From assembly GCA_035315065.1 (NCBI GenBank), contig DATFYM010000230.1, positions 1-51,344 on the forward strand: DNA of 51,344 nucleotides, written 5' to 3'. Shown here one piece after another: positions 41,788 through 50,619 of the stretch. The DNA is from DATFYM01 sp035315065 (GTDB taxonomy: Bacteria; Acidobacteriota; Terriglobia; UBA7540). Position 1 is the stretch's first letter, and each line of letters begins with the position of its first letter. The notes beneath the pieces were generated by a model. That model was not told the origin of the DNA and ran no database searches. It was given only the letters and a program-made list of their open reading frames with translations. A program made the translations under genes and the position numbers.

Positions 41788-42798
41788 TCAACCCTCCTGC
41801 ACAAAGGTAGCCAACTCGCGCAGGCGCTGGTGACGGCGGCGCAGCAGATCGGCGGGCGCCAGAGCCCCCAACTCCCGCAGTTTCTGGCGCAGCAGCGGGC
41901 GCAGTAGCTCCGCCGCCTTGTGGTGGTCCCGGTGGGCGCCGCCGTCGGGCTCGGGCACGATCTGGTCGATGATCCGGAACTTGGAAAGGTCTTCGGCGGT
42001 GAGTTTCAGGATGCGCGCCGCCTCCTGTTTGTGGTCCCAATCGCGCCACAAGATCGACGAGCAACTCTCGGGGCTGATCACCGAATAGATGGCATTTTCG
42101 AACATCAGGACTTGGTCGCCGATGGCCACCGCCAGCGCCCCGCCGCTGCCGCCTTCGCCGTGGATGATCACCACGATAGGCACGGAAAGCTTAGGTATTT
42201 CTTTAAGATTATACGCAATCGCCTCGGCTTGACCTCGCTCTTCTGCCCCGATACCTGGATAGGCTCCTGGTGTGTCCACCAGGGTGATGATGGGCACGTG
42301 GAATTTTGCCGCCAGGCGCATCAAGCGCAACGCCTTCCGATAGCCTTCCGGGTTGGCCATGCCGAAGTTGCGCAGCAGCTTCTGCTTGGTGTCGCGCCCC
42401 TTCTGCTGGCCGATCACCATCACCGGCGCGCCCTCGAAGCGAGCGAAGCCGCCCACGATGGCCGGGTCGTCGGCGAAGCGCCGGTCGCCGCGCAGCTCGG
42501 TGAAATCGGTGAACAGCATCTCGATGTAGTCCAGGCTGTAGGGACGCTGGGGGTGCCGGGCCAGCATCACGCGCGCCCAGGCATCTCCGCCTCCTCCAGC
42601 CCGGCCGGTGCCGCCGGCGCCGCCTCCATGACCGCCCTCGCCGCCGCCCTCGGTCAGCTCCAAGCGCAGGGCTTCCACTTGGTGGCGCAGGCGCTCAATT
42701 TCTTCCAACGCCGCGGCGGAGTCCGAGGTGCGCTTCAGCTCCTCGATTTGCCTTTCGAGTTGCTGCACGATTGCGAGTTGTTCGGTTTGGTTTGCCAT
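41788..42798 (-). CDS. accA: acetyl-CoA carboxylase carboxyltransferase subunit alpha
   Basis: The protein has 336 residues from ATG 42798. It transfers carboxyl from biotin to acetyl-CoA with AccD (not in the window). The N-terminal coiled coil (QQLERQIEELKRTS) is followed by a glycine-rich linker (about 49-71) where most AccA proteins have ordinary residues. The crotonase-like core follows: RPYSLDYIEMLFTDF, GQQKGRDTKQKLLRNFGM, DTPGAYPGIGAEERGQAEAI, IHGEGGSGGALA and SPESCSSILWRD. No strong ribosome site is seen. Confidence 0.93.
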   Translation of the reverse strand: MANQTEQLAIVQQLERQIEELKRTSDSAAALEEIERLRHQVEALRLELTEGGGEGGHGGGAGGTGRAGGGGDAWARVMLARHPQRPYSLDYIEMLFTDFTELRGDRRFADDPAIVGGFARFEGAPVMVIGQQKGRDTKQKLLRNFGMANPEGYRKALRLMRLAAKFHVPIITLVDTPGAYPGIGAEERGQAEAIAYNLKEIPKLSVPIVVIIHGEGGSGGALAVAIGDQVLMFENAIYSVISPESCSSILWRDWDHKQEAARILKLTAEDLSKFRIIDQIVPEPDGGAHRDHHKAAELLRPLLRQKLRELGALAPADLLRRRHQRLRELATFVQEG

Positions 42799-42808
42799 CG
42801 ATTGTCTA

Positions 42809-43021
42809 TCACAAAAGCTTACGAAACTGCTCAATCGTCAGTCCTGCGTCCCGTACGAGGCCCGCCATCGTGTAAGCGTTCACTGGATCGTGGCGGGGGA
42901 TCGTGAGAACTCGGACACCGTCAGTCAACACGATGTGCTTCCCTTCGCGTAGAATTCGGAAGCCCCCCTTCTCCAGTGCTCTTACTGCCCGAAGATGGTT
43001 TATCCCAGGAATCTTCGGCAC
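42809..43021 (-). CDS. hicA: HicA-type mRNA interferase toxin
   Basis: The protein has 70 residues from GTG 43021. The dsRBD-like fold is visible: GINHLRAVRALEKGGFRIL, then REGKHIVLTDG with the catalytic His, and TIPRHDPVNAYTMAGLVRDA with TIEQFRKLL. All expected elements are present, so it may be active. It starts 2 nt after the hicB stop (antitoxin first). Confidence 0.88.
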   Translation of the reverse strand: MPKIPGINHLRAVRALEKGGFRILREGKHIVLTDGVRVLTIPRHDPVNAYTMAGLVRDAGLTIEQFRKLL

Positions 43022-43023
43022 AA

Positions 43024-43224
43024 TTAGATCGTGACCTCAACTTCCCGAACGTCGGTCCCTTCGACGAGCTTATCGACAGCTTCCAGGTACTCCTGAATCG
43101 CCGAATGGATGTTTTCTATTGCCTCTTGCTCGGTCTTGCCCTGGGACCAGCAACCCGGCAAGCCGGGGCATGAGACGCTGAAACCCTCCTCGGACTCCTT
43201 AAGTACGACCTTGTATTTCATCAC
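43024..43224 (-). CDS. hicB: HicB-type antitoxin
   Basis: The protein has 66 residues: YKVVLKESEEGFSVSCPGLP, GCWSQGKTEQEAIENIHSAI and a tail DVREVEVTI. This is the RNase-H-like HicB fold without an extra DNA-binding domain. It is followed directly by hicA. Of all toxin-antitoxin pairs in the window, this is the only one with both parts intact. Confidence 0.88.
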   Translation of the reverse strand: MMKYKVVLKESEEGFSVSCPGLPGCWSQGKTEQEAIENIHSAIQEYLEAVDKLVEGTDVREVEVTI

Positions 43225-43236
43225 GGCGTTCTCCCT

Positions 43237-43500
43237 TTACCAGAAGGCTTCGCTGTCACTGAACTCGCGGCTGGTTTCCGCATCGTGGTGAACGTCTTCC
43301 AGCGTGCAGTCCAGATACACGCCGTGCTCCTTCAGAAAGCCGTCAACCTGCATTCGGGTCCCGAAGCCCAGAATTTTCCCCACCTGCTCTTCGGTCAGCC
43401 TACCGGAGCGGTAGCCTTCGAGGGCAAAGCCCTCCAACAGGGCACGCGATAGGTCTTGACCTTGGGCGATATCGTCAGGCAGTTCTAGAGTAATTTGCAT
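43237..43500 (-). CDS. UPF0175 family antitoxin
   Basis: The protein has 87 residues: MQITLELPDDIAQGQDLSRA, ALEGYRSGRLTEEQVGKILG and VDGFLKEHGVYLDCTLED. This is the UPF0175 pattern of an N-terminal strand and helix-turn-helix. No PIN toxin follows; the next gene downstream is hicB. It is an orphan, or the toxin has been lost. Confidence 0.85.
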   Translation of the reverse strand: MQITLELPDDIAQGQDLSRALLEGFALEGYRSGRLTEEQVGKILGFGTRMQVDGFLKEHGVYLDCTLEDVHHDAETSREFSDSEAFW

Positions 43501-43544
43501 GGCCATCCTATCGAATCAGACCCCAACCTCGACGGTAGAGAGGC

Positions 43545-43739
43545 TCAGGATACCGGCTCGGAAATCTTTTCGCCGACTGCCAGCCGGTCCTCAACGTGCA
43601 ACCGAATGGCATCCTTGATGTTCTCGACCGCCTCCTCGTAGGTCTCCCCTTGGCTGTAACAACCCTGCAGCGCAGGGCAGGTAACGAAGTAGCCGTCCTC
43701 GTCGCCCTCCACAATGATGGGAAGTGTCAAATGCTGCAT
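43545..43739 (-). CDS. HicB-family antitoxin with shifted C-terminus, orphan
   Basis: The protein has 64 residues from ATG 43739: MQHLTLPIIVEGDEDGYFVT, CPALQGCYSQGETYEEAVEN and IKDAIRLHVEDRLAVGE, ending EPVS. Just past the stop, another frame reads SLSTVEVGV and then TGA, the usual HicB tail, so a small indel has cut the last nine residues. No hicA follows. Confidence 0.8.
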   Translation of the reverse strand: MQHLTLPIIVEGDEDGYFVTCPALQGCYSQGETYEEAVENIKDAIRLHVEDRLAVGEKISEPVS

Positions 43740-43921
43740 GGAAGAAGTGTATTCCTTTCCGAGAACACACGACAAACGGTCTCATGCTTTCGGACTCTAC
43801 GAGCGGTTGCCTGCCGGTGGTACTTGCCGCGGACCCCTCCCTTGAGTTTCGTAAGGTCGTACTCCGGCAGCAAATCGTCCTCCAAGTCGTCATCCATTCG
43901 CTTCGCCGATGCCTTCTTCAT
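43727..43921 (-). CDS. small antitoxin-like protein, C-terminally altered
   Basis: The protein has 64 residues from ATG 43921, with GGAG 4 nt upstream. DDDLEDDLLPEYDLTKLKGG and VRGKYHRQATA match a common small antitoxin-like family (LxxEYDxxxLKGGVRGKYxxR). After that the sequence departs from the usual NLVxLDPDVA tail, suggesting a deletion or frameshift. It overlaps the HicB start by 13 nt. Confidence 0.55.
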   Translation of the reverse strand: MKKASAKRMDDDLEDDLLPEYDLTKLKGGVRGKYHRQATARRVRKHETVCRVFSERNTLLPCSI

Positions 43922-43942
43922 AAGCTCCGATCAGAATTCTTG

Positions 43943-44281
43943 CTAACAGTTGCCGGCCGGCTTCTTCTTTTGGAGCCGGTAGAGGACTCCTCCAACGAGC
44001 AGACGCTTCGGATCAGGAAGTCCGCTCGCGCCAATCGTTCCATCGGGGCGAACATACTGATGTACACGAGCCACCTCGTTGTCCCTATCATCCAAGTAGG
44101 ACACTTCCTGTGGGCGAGTGCAAAACGGCTCCGCTGTCTCGGTTCTGCTTGGGTGGGTGTCCCTTCTCACCCAAGCCCTCAGTTCCCCGGACCTTACCTT
44201 CTCGCGGAATCCGCCATCATTGAACATTTTTCTCATTTCCCATTCATCTACGCGTATAATAGGAACTTCGGGCTCTGCCAT
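43943..44281 (-). CDS. hypothetical protein with a HQYxRPDGTxGxSGxPDPKRL motif
   Basis: The protein has 112 residues starting MAEPEVPIIRVDEWEMRKMF, then AEPFCTRPQEVSYLDDRDNE and VARVHQYVRPDGTIGASGLP with DPKRLLVGG. The motif recurs in small uncharacterised bacterial proteins often found near toxin-antitoxin genes (recollection, not searched). Its ATG overlaps the ATG of the divergent gene at 44280 inside CATG. Function is unknown; a toxin-like role is possible from context only. Confidence 0.65.
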   Translation of the reverse strand: MAEPEVPIIRVDEWEMRKMFNDGGFREKVRSGELRAWVRRDTHPSRTETAEPFCTRPQEVSYLDDRDNEVARVHQYVRPDGTIGASGLPDPKRLLVGGVLYRLQKKKPAGNC

Positions 44282-44561
44282 GATAAGCGACTCTCAAATT
44301 CGCGAACAGGCCAAGAAGTTTCTTGACCGGGAGATCGACCTCGATACTTTGGAGGACTGGATTGTTCGCAACACATGGAACATCCACCAAACCGGCGACG
44401 AAGCGGCCGAGAAAATCACCTTCGCCATTGAAGAGTCTCTTGCTGAGCACTCTAGCAACCACATCACCGACCAGCAACTCCGTGAAGACTTGCGGCGTTT
44501 GATTGAGCCCGAGACTCAACCGTTGGCCCTGCAAGAATCGGGTAAGGCCGATCGGGTGTAG
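44280..44561 (+). CDS. hypothetical small acidic protein (MISDSQIREQAKKFL)
   Basis: The protein has 93 residues: MISDSQIREQAKKFLDREID, LDTLEDWIVRNTWNIHQTGD, then EESLAEHSSNHITDQQLRED. It is predicted helical and acidic. Similar proteins occur in many soil bacteria (recollection). TATAAT at 44254-44259 lies 20 nt before the ATG, inside the divergent gene. The start codons of the two genes share bases. Confidence 0.65.
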   Translation: MISDSQIREQAKKFLDREIDLDTLEDWIVRNTWNIHQTGDEAAEKITFAIEESLAEHSSNHITDQQLREDLRRLIEPETQPLALQESGKADRV

Positions 44562-44617
44562 TCGAACTTTCGGACTTCCCAACGGCTGATCCCTTCTACC
44601 GCGTTTACCTTCTTACC

Positions 44618-44657
44618 TTAGTCTTCATTTTTGCCTTTTGCCCTTTGCCTTTTGATT
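44618..44657. repeat. heptamer array (TTTGCCT units)
   Basis: TTTTTGCCTTTTGCCCTTTG continues with CCTTTTGATTTTC at 7-base spacing, just downstream of the dnaE stop. Confidence 0.7.
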
Positions 44658-44661
44658 TTCT

Positions 44662-47600
44662 TCATCCTTGCTTTTCCAGCGTCACCGCCTCTTCGCCGCA
44701 AAGCTCCCGCAGCCGTCGAAGGAGTTCATCGCTCGCCTTTACAGCTTTCGCGCGGCGTGGCCGCAGCCGAGCCCTAAAGTCGCCTGGACGTGTCACCTCG
44801 AACAGCACCGGATTCTCTCCCGGATTGCCGGTGAGCACGTTCTCCAGTTCGTCCAGCAGATCCTCCCCGCAGTTCGCCAGATTCATGCGGATCAGCAACG
44901 ACGGCTTAGCGCCGTTCACGGCCGCGTCGAGCAACTTGGCTTCGCTGACCACCACCTTCGTCGTCGCGTTTTCTTCGTGGCGCACGCGACCCTTGATCAT
45001 AAGCGCCGTATCCGGCTTGAGAACGTCTTTGAGTTGTTGCAACGCCTGCGGAAACACCAGCAATTCGGCCGTGCCGCGAAGGTCCTCCAGGACGCCCGCC
45101 GCCCACAGGTCGCCCTTCTTGCTCGGCTTCACCCGCAGGCTGGTAAGGATTCCGGCGAGCGTAATGGTGGTGTCGTGCTCGATCTCATCCAGCGACGCGG
45201 TATCATAGCGCGTCACGGCCTGGATTCGCGCTCGATATTTTTCCAGCGGGTGGCCGGTGACATAGAACCCGAGCACCTCCTTCTCGCCCGCCAGTCGTTC
45301 CGCCTGGGACCATTCCGGCAAATCGGGGAACTCCACCGGCGCGGCGGGAGCCTCATCGCCCCCTCCCATAAACAGGCCGGACTGGCCGGCGGCGGTTTCG
45401 CGCTGCCGGTTCTGGCCCAGCTCCATGGCCCGATCCAGCACCGCCATCATCTGCGACCGGCGCACGCCCAGCGAATCGAGCGCACCGGCCTTGATGAGGC
45501 TTTCGATGACGCGTTTGTTGAGCAGGCGCAGGTCAACGTTCTCGCAGAACTGAAAGAGGTTGTCGAAGCGACCGAGCGTGCGCCGCGCCGCCAGGACGGA
45601 ATCGATGGCCGATTCGCCCACGTTCTTGATGGCAGTGAGGCCGAAGCGAACGTTGCCGGCGTCGGGCGTGAAGACGCGGTCGCTCGAATTGACGTCGGGC
45701 GGTAGAATGCCGATACCCATTTCGCGACACTCACTCAAGTAAAACGTGAGCTTGGGCTGGTTCCCGATTTCAGCCGTCAGCATGGCCGCCATGAACTCGA
45801 CGGCGTAGTGCGTCTTGAGGTAGGCCGTCCGATAAGCCACCAGCGCGTACGCCGCCGAGTGCGCCTTGGGAAAGCCGTAGCCCGCAAACTGGACGATGAG
45901 GTCGAAAAGCTTCTCCGCTTTGTTAGCCGGCACGCCGTTCTTGCGCGCCCCGGCCAGGAACTTCTCCCGCATCGCTACCATTTCCTCGTGCTTCTTTTTG
46001 CCCATGGCGCGCCGCAGGATGTCGGCTTCCCCCAGCGAGAACCCGGCCACAACCTGGGCGATCTGCATCACCTGCTCCTGATAAACGATGACGCCCAGGG
46101 TCCCTTCGAGAATGGGCTCGAGCTGAGGCAGATCGTAAGTGACGCGCTTCTTCCCGGTCTTGCGCGCGATGAAGTCGTCGATCATGCCGCCTTGGATCGG
46201 GCCCGGACGGTAAAGCGCGTTCAACGCGGTCAGGTCGGCGAGGCGGTTGGGCTTGACGCGGCGCAGGATGTCGGTCATGCCGCGGCTTTCAAACTGGAAC
46301 ACCCCGGCGGTAAGCCCCTTGCCCAGCATGTCGTAAGTATCGGCGTCGTCGAGCGCGACCTCGTCCAGATCGAGTTTCTCGCCCCGCGTCTGCTCGATGA
46401 GCTTCACCGAGTCGTCGAGGACAGTAAGCGTGGTGAGGCCCAGAAAATCCATCTTGATCAGGCCGATCTTCTCCAGATCGTCCATCGCATACTGCGTGGT
46501 GATTTCATCTTTATTGCTCTTGTAGAGCGGCGCCACCTCCTGGAGCGGTTGCGGCGAGATCACCACTCCGGCGGCGTGGGTTGAGGCGTGGCGCGCCAAG
46601 CCTTCCAGTCGCGAGGCAATCTCCAGCAGGTCCTTCACGCGTGGATCGCGCTCCTTCATCTGCCGGAGCTCAGGGGTGAGTTTCAACGCGTCCTCCAGCG
46701 TGATGTTGAGCTGGTTGGGCACCAGCTTGGCGATCTTATCCACCTCGTTGAACGGCATGTCCATGGCGCGTCCCGCGTCGCGCAGCACCGCCTTGGCCCC
46801 CATGGTGCCGAAGGTGATGATCTGGCTCACGTTTTCGCGGCCGTACTTCTGGGTGACGTATTCGATCACTTCGCCGCGCCGCCGGTAACAGAAGTCGATG
46901 TCGATGTCGGGGAAGGTGATGCGCTGGGGGTTGAGAAAGCGCTCGAAGATGAGGTCGTACTGGAGGGGATCGAGGTCGGTAATGTGCAGCGAGTAGGAAA
47001 CCAGGCTGCCGGCAGCCGACCCGCGCCCGGGTCCCACGGGAATGCAGTGCTCGCGGGCGAAGCGGATGAAGTCCCAGACGATGAGGAAATAGCCCGAGTA
47101 CTTCATTTCCTTAATGAGCGAGAGCTCGCGGTTGAGACGGTCTTCATAGGCTTCCAGCGGTTGCCGCAGGCGCCCTTCGGCGCGCAGGCGCTCCAGATGC
47201 TCGCGACGGTGCGCAAAGCCCTCGCGCGTGACCCTCTCAAAGAAGCTATCCAAGGTTTCGCCCGCGGGCACCTCAAAGTGCGGGAAGACGTGCTGCTCCT
47301 TTTCCAGGTGCACCTTGCAGCGTTCGGCGATCTCCAGCGTGCGCGCCAGCGCTTCCGGGGCCTCGCCAAAGGTGGCGAGCATCTCCTCGTAGGTCTTGAA
47401 GTAAAACTCGTCGGTGGCGAACTTCATGCGCGAGGAATCGCTCAGCGTCTTTCCGGTCTGGATGCACACCAGCACGTCCTGGGCGCGGGCGTCGGCCTTG
47501 GTGAGATAGTGGCAGTCGTTGCTGGCCACCAACGGAATGCCCGTCTCGCGCGACATGCGGACCGTGTCGGGAATGATCTTGCGTTGTTCGGCGATGCCGT

Positions 47601-48135
47601 GGTCCTGAAGTTCGAGGAAAAAGTTGCCCTTGCCGAAGATGTCGCGCAGATCGTAGGCAGCCTGGCGCGCGGCCTCGTATTGCCCCGCCGCCAGCGCCAT
47701 GGCTACCTCGCCACGCAAGCAGGCGGAGAGGCCGATCAAGCCGTCCGAGTGCTTGGCCAACAGGTCCTTATCGATGCGCGGCTTGTAGTAGTAACCTTCG
47801 AGATAAGCGGCGGAGGCTAGCTTCACCAGGTTGCGGTAGCCGCGCTCGTTCTCACACAGCAGCACGAGGTGATTGGGGCGGTCGGAATCCGATGAGCGAT
47901 CGAACCGGCTGGCGGGCGCCACGTAGACCTCGCAGCCGATGATCGGCTTCACCCCCACCTTCAGGGCCTCATTGTAGAACTTCACCGCCCCGAACATGTT
48001 GCCGTGGTCGGTCACGGCCACCGCCGGCATCTTGAGACTGGCGGCGCGCGCCATCAGCTTGGGGATGTCGCAGGCGCCGTCCAGCAAGCTGTAGTCCGTG
48101 TGAAGATGAAGGTGCGCAAAGTTACCTGAGGCCAT
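44662..48135 (-). CDS. dnaE: DNA polymerase III subunit alpha
   Basis: The protein has 1157 residues, normal for DnaE1. The PHP domain begins FAHLHLHTDYSLLDGACDIP and continues with AVAVTDHGNMFGAVKFYNEA. The polymerase palm has catalytic Asps in ITFPDIDIDFCYRR and GPGRGSAAGSLVSYSL. A helix-hairpin-helix/tau-binding region and the OB fold (TLAGILTSLRVKPSKKGDLW) follow. It replicates the chromosome in the holoenzyme. No intein is seen. A TAAAAT box lies about 9 nt before the ATG on the minus strand. Confidence 0.95.
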   Translation of the reverse strand: MASGNFAHLHLHTDYSLLDGACDIPKLMARAASLKMPAVAVTDHGNMFGAVKFYNEALKVGVKPIIGCEVYVAPASRFDRSSDSDRPNHLVLLCENERGYRNLVKLASAAYLEGYYYKPRIDKDLLAKHSDGLIGLSACLRGEVAMALAAGQYEAARQAAYDLRDIFGKGNFFLELQDHGIAEQRKIIPDTVRMSRETGIPLVASNDCHYLTKADARAQDVLVCIQTGKTLSDSSRMKFATDEFYFKTYEEMLATFGEAPEALARTLEIAERCKVHLEKEQHVFPHFEVPAGETLDSFFERVTREGFAHRREHLERLRAEGRLRQPLEAYEDRLNRELSLIKEMKYSGYFLIVWDFIRFAREHCIPVGPGRGSAAGSLVSYSLHITDLDPLQYDLIFERFLNPQRITFPDIDIDFCYRRRGEVIEYVTQKYGRENVSQIITFGTMGAKAVLRDAGRAMDMPFNEVDKIAKLVPNQLNITLEDALKLTPELRQMKERDPRVKDLLEIASRLEGLARHASTHAAGVVISPQPLQEVAPLYKSNKDEITTQYAMDDLEKIGLIKMDFLGLTTLTVLDDSVKLIEQTRGEKLDLDEVALDDADTYDMLGKGLTAGVFQFESRGMTDILRRVKPNRLADLTALNALYRPGPIQGGMIDDFIARKTGKKRVTYDLPQLEPILEGTLGVIVYQEQVMQIAQVVAGFSLGEADILRRAMGKKKHEEMVAMREKFLAGARKNGVPANKAEKLFDLIVQFAGYGFPKAHSAAYALVAYRTAYLKTHYAVEFMAAMLTAEIGNQPKLTFYLSECREMGIGILPPDVNSSDRVFTPDAGNVRFGLTAIKNVGESAIDSVLAARRTLGRFDNLFQFCENVDLRLLNKRVIESLIKAGALDSLGVRRSQMMAVLDRAMELGQNRQRETAAGQSGLFMGGGDEAPAAPVEFPDLPEWSQAERLAGEKEVLGFYVTGHPLEKYRARIQAVTRYDTASLDEIEHDTTITLAGILTSLRVKPSKKGDLWAAGVLEDLRGTAELLVFPQALQQLKDVLKPDTALMIKGRVRHEENATTKVVVSEAKLLDAAVNGAKPSLLIRMNLANCGEDLLDELENVLTGNPGENPVLFEVTRPGDFRARLRPRRAKAVKASDELLRRLRELCGEEAVTLEKQG

Positions 48136-48164
48136 CGCACGATCATTTTAACAGACCTGGGCCA

Positions 48165-48875
48165 ATTATGAATTATGAAGTATGAAGGGTGAAGGGTGAA
48201 GGGTGAAGGGTGAAGGAAGAATTGCCGATTGCCGATTAACGATTGACGATTGGAAGACAGTTGAAATGAAATCTTCTGCGCCTGCTTCAGCCCCTGCGAA
48301 GACAAGAGCCCACTGACGGGCAGTGGGCAATGGCCAATCGGTGACCGGCAATTCTTCGTTCAGCCTTTACCGTTCATCCTTTACCCTTTTCGCCTGGCTG
48401 GCTTTGTTTTTTTTGGGCAGATCAAATCTAAAGGACTTGTTGGCTTTGTTTTGGCTTTGTTTCAAAGAGCCAGGTCGAATCTAAAGGACTTATTGGCTTT
48501 GTTTTGGCTTTGTTTTGGCTTTGTTCTAAGGGTTAAGTATTTGATGCTATGAGAGTTGGCTGGCTTTGTTTGACCAATTTTCGCATTTTTCGCCGATCCC
48601 TGTCCTGCTGACCAACGTTTCCTTTCCTTTCGGGCCATCCACCCAGCCAATCGGTTGGGATGGCTTGTGCGCTCAGTACGGAAGGCGCTGCCGCAAGGTC
48701 GGGAAGACGCCGGTCGCCGCCATCCCAACGCGAACGGTTCACCCCTTAGCCTCAACCCTTCAGCATTCATAATCGCTCCCGTCCCAATGCGAGCCGTTCA
48801 CCCGGCCCCGAATGCCTTGCTCTCTTCTCCTTCAATCGGCAATCGGCAATTCTTCTTCACCCTTCACCCTTCCTT
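48165..48875. repeat. composite repeat element with inverted heptamer ends and GGCTTTGTTTT repeats
   Basis: The left end has TATGAAT, GAAGGGT (five units) and GATTGCC/GATTGAC arrays (48165-48253). The right end (48830-48875) has their reverse complements in mirrored order. Inside are two TCTAAAGGACTTRTTGGCTTT units (about 48424, 48480) with GGCTTTGTTTT repeats, ending TTTGACCAATTTTCGCATTT. No gene is present in 48136-48874. Confidence 0.8.
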
Positions 48876-50158
48876 CAGGCCGCTTCCGAAGGGTCCCCGA
48901 AATCACCCGTTGGCTCGTCTGGAGTGGCCCGGATAGGCGGTTTGGCGGCAGGCCCCGCCGTGCGGGGTCGAAACCCGATCAGAGGTCTTTGTGTCAGCCA
49001 CCACCTCAGCGCTTCCGCCACTTTCTCCGTGACCTGGTCCATTCGGTGAAGGAAGTCATCGTCGAGCTTCAGGACGAAGTTGATATCGAAGGTGCGGTTG
49101 AGGAGATCCTCATTGGAGCCGGGCGCGACGGCCGCCCCTTCCTGAAAAAGCCGCTCTAATCCCTGCGCTTCCGTATCCTCCCGCCATTTCCACCATTGCA
49201 GCCGCTCCCAGATGGCTTGAGCCAACCGGTCGACGATGCTTGCCGCGTCCTCGCTCTCCAGATCCAGGGCGCGCGCCACCAGCCCCCGGAACTCCTTCAA
49301 AGTCTTCGGCAGGACCGGAATAGATGTACGACTAGGCTTGTCAGGTTGCCCTCCAGAGCCTTCGGGATCGGCCTTCCCACCCTCCCCTTCTCCTTCCGCC
49401 GCCCCCGCCGCGTTGCCCTCCGCCGGGGCCGCTGAGCTCTCACCGGCCGACGGCTGTTGCCCTCGGGCCTCGCGGTCCGCGCGTCGCGCCGCCGCCCGTT
49501 GCCGCCGCGTCTCCCGCAACTGTTCCATTGCCGTGGCTAGGGGAAACCCGTCCACCTGTGCCTCCGCCCCGTAGCGGGTCTCGATCATCTTCGACAGCAG
49601 GTGGGCGATCTTATCGTTCAAACGGCGGGCCTCCGCCACCACGCGCGACCCCTCCAGGCACTGCAACAACTGGAGGGCTAGGTTGAAAGCCTCGTTGGCG
49701 CCGAGCGGTTGGGATCGGGCAATCGCCGCCATGAGCAGGCGCATGATTCGCCGGCCCTCACGCCGGCTCGCGGCATGGACCTTTCGCAGGCGCTTGGCAA
49801 TGAGGGGCCTTACCTCGTCCAATACCTCCGCGCCCGTCGATGGTGGAACGAAAGCCGGTCGAGTGCGGGGCATTCCCGGCAACGGCGGCCCAAACGGGGG
49901 GATGATAGGAGGCGGGGGAACGTCGGGTGCGGGAAAGACACCTTCCAGTTTCGCGCGCAGGCTCTCCGATTGCTCGCGGACTTTGGCGTTAGCCTTCGCG
50001 AGGTTACCGATGTTGGCCGCGTAGCGCCTGGGGGTCTTGCGGTAGACCTTTTCTTTGGGCGCCAGGCGCGCCTTGGCGAGGTTCGCCACCACCTTCGCCC
50101 GGTGCTCGGGCGTCATCACGTACTTGCGCTTCGGTTTGGTTTCGGTCGGTGTTTCCAT
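48875..50158 (-). CDS. hypothetical proline-rich protein, unknown function
   Basis: The protein has 427 residues, no membrane segment and no recognised domain. Residues 1-70 are very basic with two related motifs (VVANLAKARLAPKEKVYRKT and NIGNLAKANAKVREQSESLR). Residues 77-105 are proline-rich (PPPPIIPPFGPPLPG). Residues 115-215 are helical and Arg-rich. Residues 225-275 are a low-complexity acidic/Gly linker. Residues 280-380 (IPVLPKTLKEFRGLVARALD, ERLQWWKWREDTEAQ, LDDDFLHRMDQVTEKVAEAL) look globular. GGTTGAGAG precedes the ATG. The basic start suggests nucleic-acid binding, but this is a guess. Confidence 0.7.
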   Translation of the reverse strand: METPTETKPKRKYVMTPEHRAKVVANLAKARLAPKEKVYRKTPRRYAANIGNLAKANAKVREQSESLRAKLEGVFPAPDVPPPPIIPPFGPPLPGMPRTRPAFVPPSTGAEVLDEVRPLIAKRLRKVHAASRREGRRIMRLLMAAIARSQPLGANEAFNLALQLLQCLEGSRVVAEARRLNDKIAHLLSKMIETRYGAEAQVDGFPLATAMEQLRETRRQRAAARRADREARGQQPSAGESSAAPAEGNAAGAAEGEGEGGKADPEGSGGQPDKPSRTSIPVLPKTLKEFRGLVARALDLESEDAASIVDRLAQAIWERLQWWKWREDTEAQGLERLFQEGAAVAPGSNEDLLNRTFDINFVLKLDDDFLHRMDQVTEKVAEALRWWLTQRPLIGFRPRTAGPAAKPPIRATPDEPTGDFGDPSEAA

Positions 50159-50171
50159 CTCTCAACCCTGA

Positions 50172-50256
50172 AGTGGCTAGTGGTTAGTGGCTAGTGGCTA
50201 GCAAGAGCGCGCCTCCGTCCTTCTTACTAGCCACTAATCACTAGCCACTCGCCACT
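50172..50256. repeat. heptamer hairpin (AGTGGCT units)
   Basis: AGTGGCTAGTGGTTAGTGGC (50173 on) pairs with ACTAGCCACTAATCACTAGC (about 50226 on) across about 30 nt. It lies about 15 nt upstream of the 50158 start on the minus strand, in its leader. Confidence 0.8.
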
Positions 50257-50344
50257 TCTTCGACAGCCTCTACTCAGAAGCCACATCCTTGGCTCAGATA
50301 GCACTATAGCACGTATATCTTATTAGTCAAGCCAATCTTCAGCA

Positions 50345-50575
50345 CTCCTTCCAAGCAGGGCCGGGCGGTGTCCAACGTAGAAGTGAGAAGCGGGCCATTG
50401 GATCCCGCCTCTCTCTGGCGGGACGGGCGCTCCGCCTCTCACTTTGGCGGAACGGGCATACCTTCGCTACGTCAAGGCAGGCTCTGCCCGCGCAGGGTCC
50501 CTTGCGCGGGAGCGGGACGCTCTCGCCACAGCGGGCGAGACGCCCGCGCTACGCCAGCCCTTATTGTTGACGGCG
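50345..50575. repeat. cluster of short GC-rich hairpins
   Basis: Successive small inverted repeats are TCCCGCC/GGCGGGA, CCGCC/GGCGG, GGCAGG/CCTGCC-like, GCGCAGGG/CCCTTGCGC and GCGGGCGAG/CTCGCC. No coding sequence is supported in 50257-50619. Confidence 0.6.
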
Positions 50576-50619
50576 CCCGAGCTTCGAGGGTATGATTTCC
50601 CCAAGTTTGGGGGTGCTGC

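Noticed and set aside
45485..47820. Several plus-strand frames opposite dnaE
   Set aside because: They are His/Arg-rich shadows of the DnaE frame.
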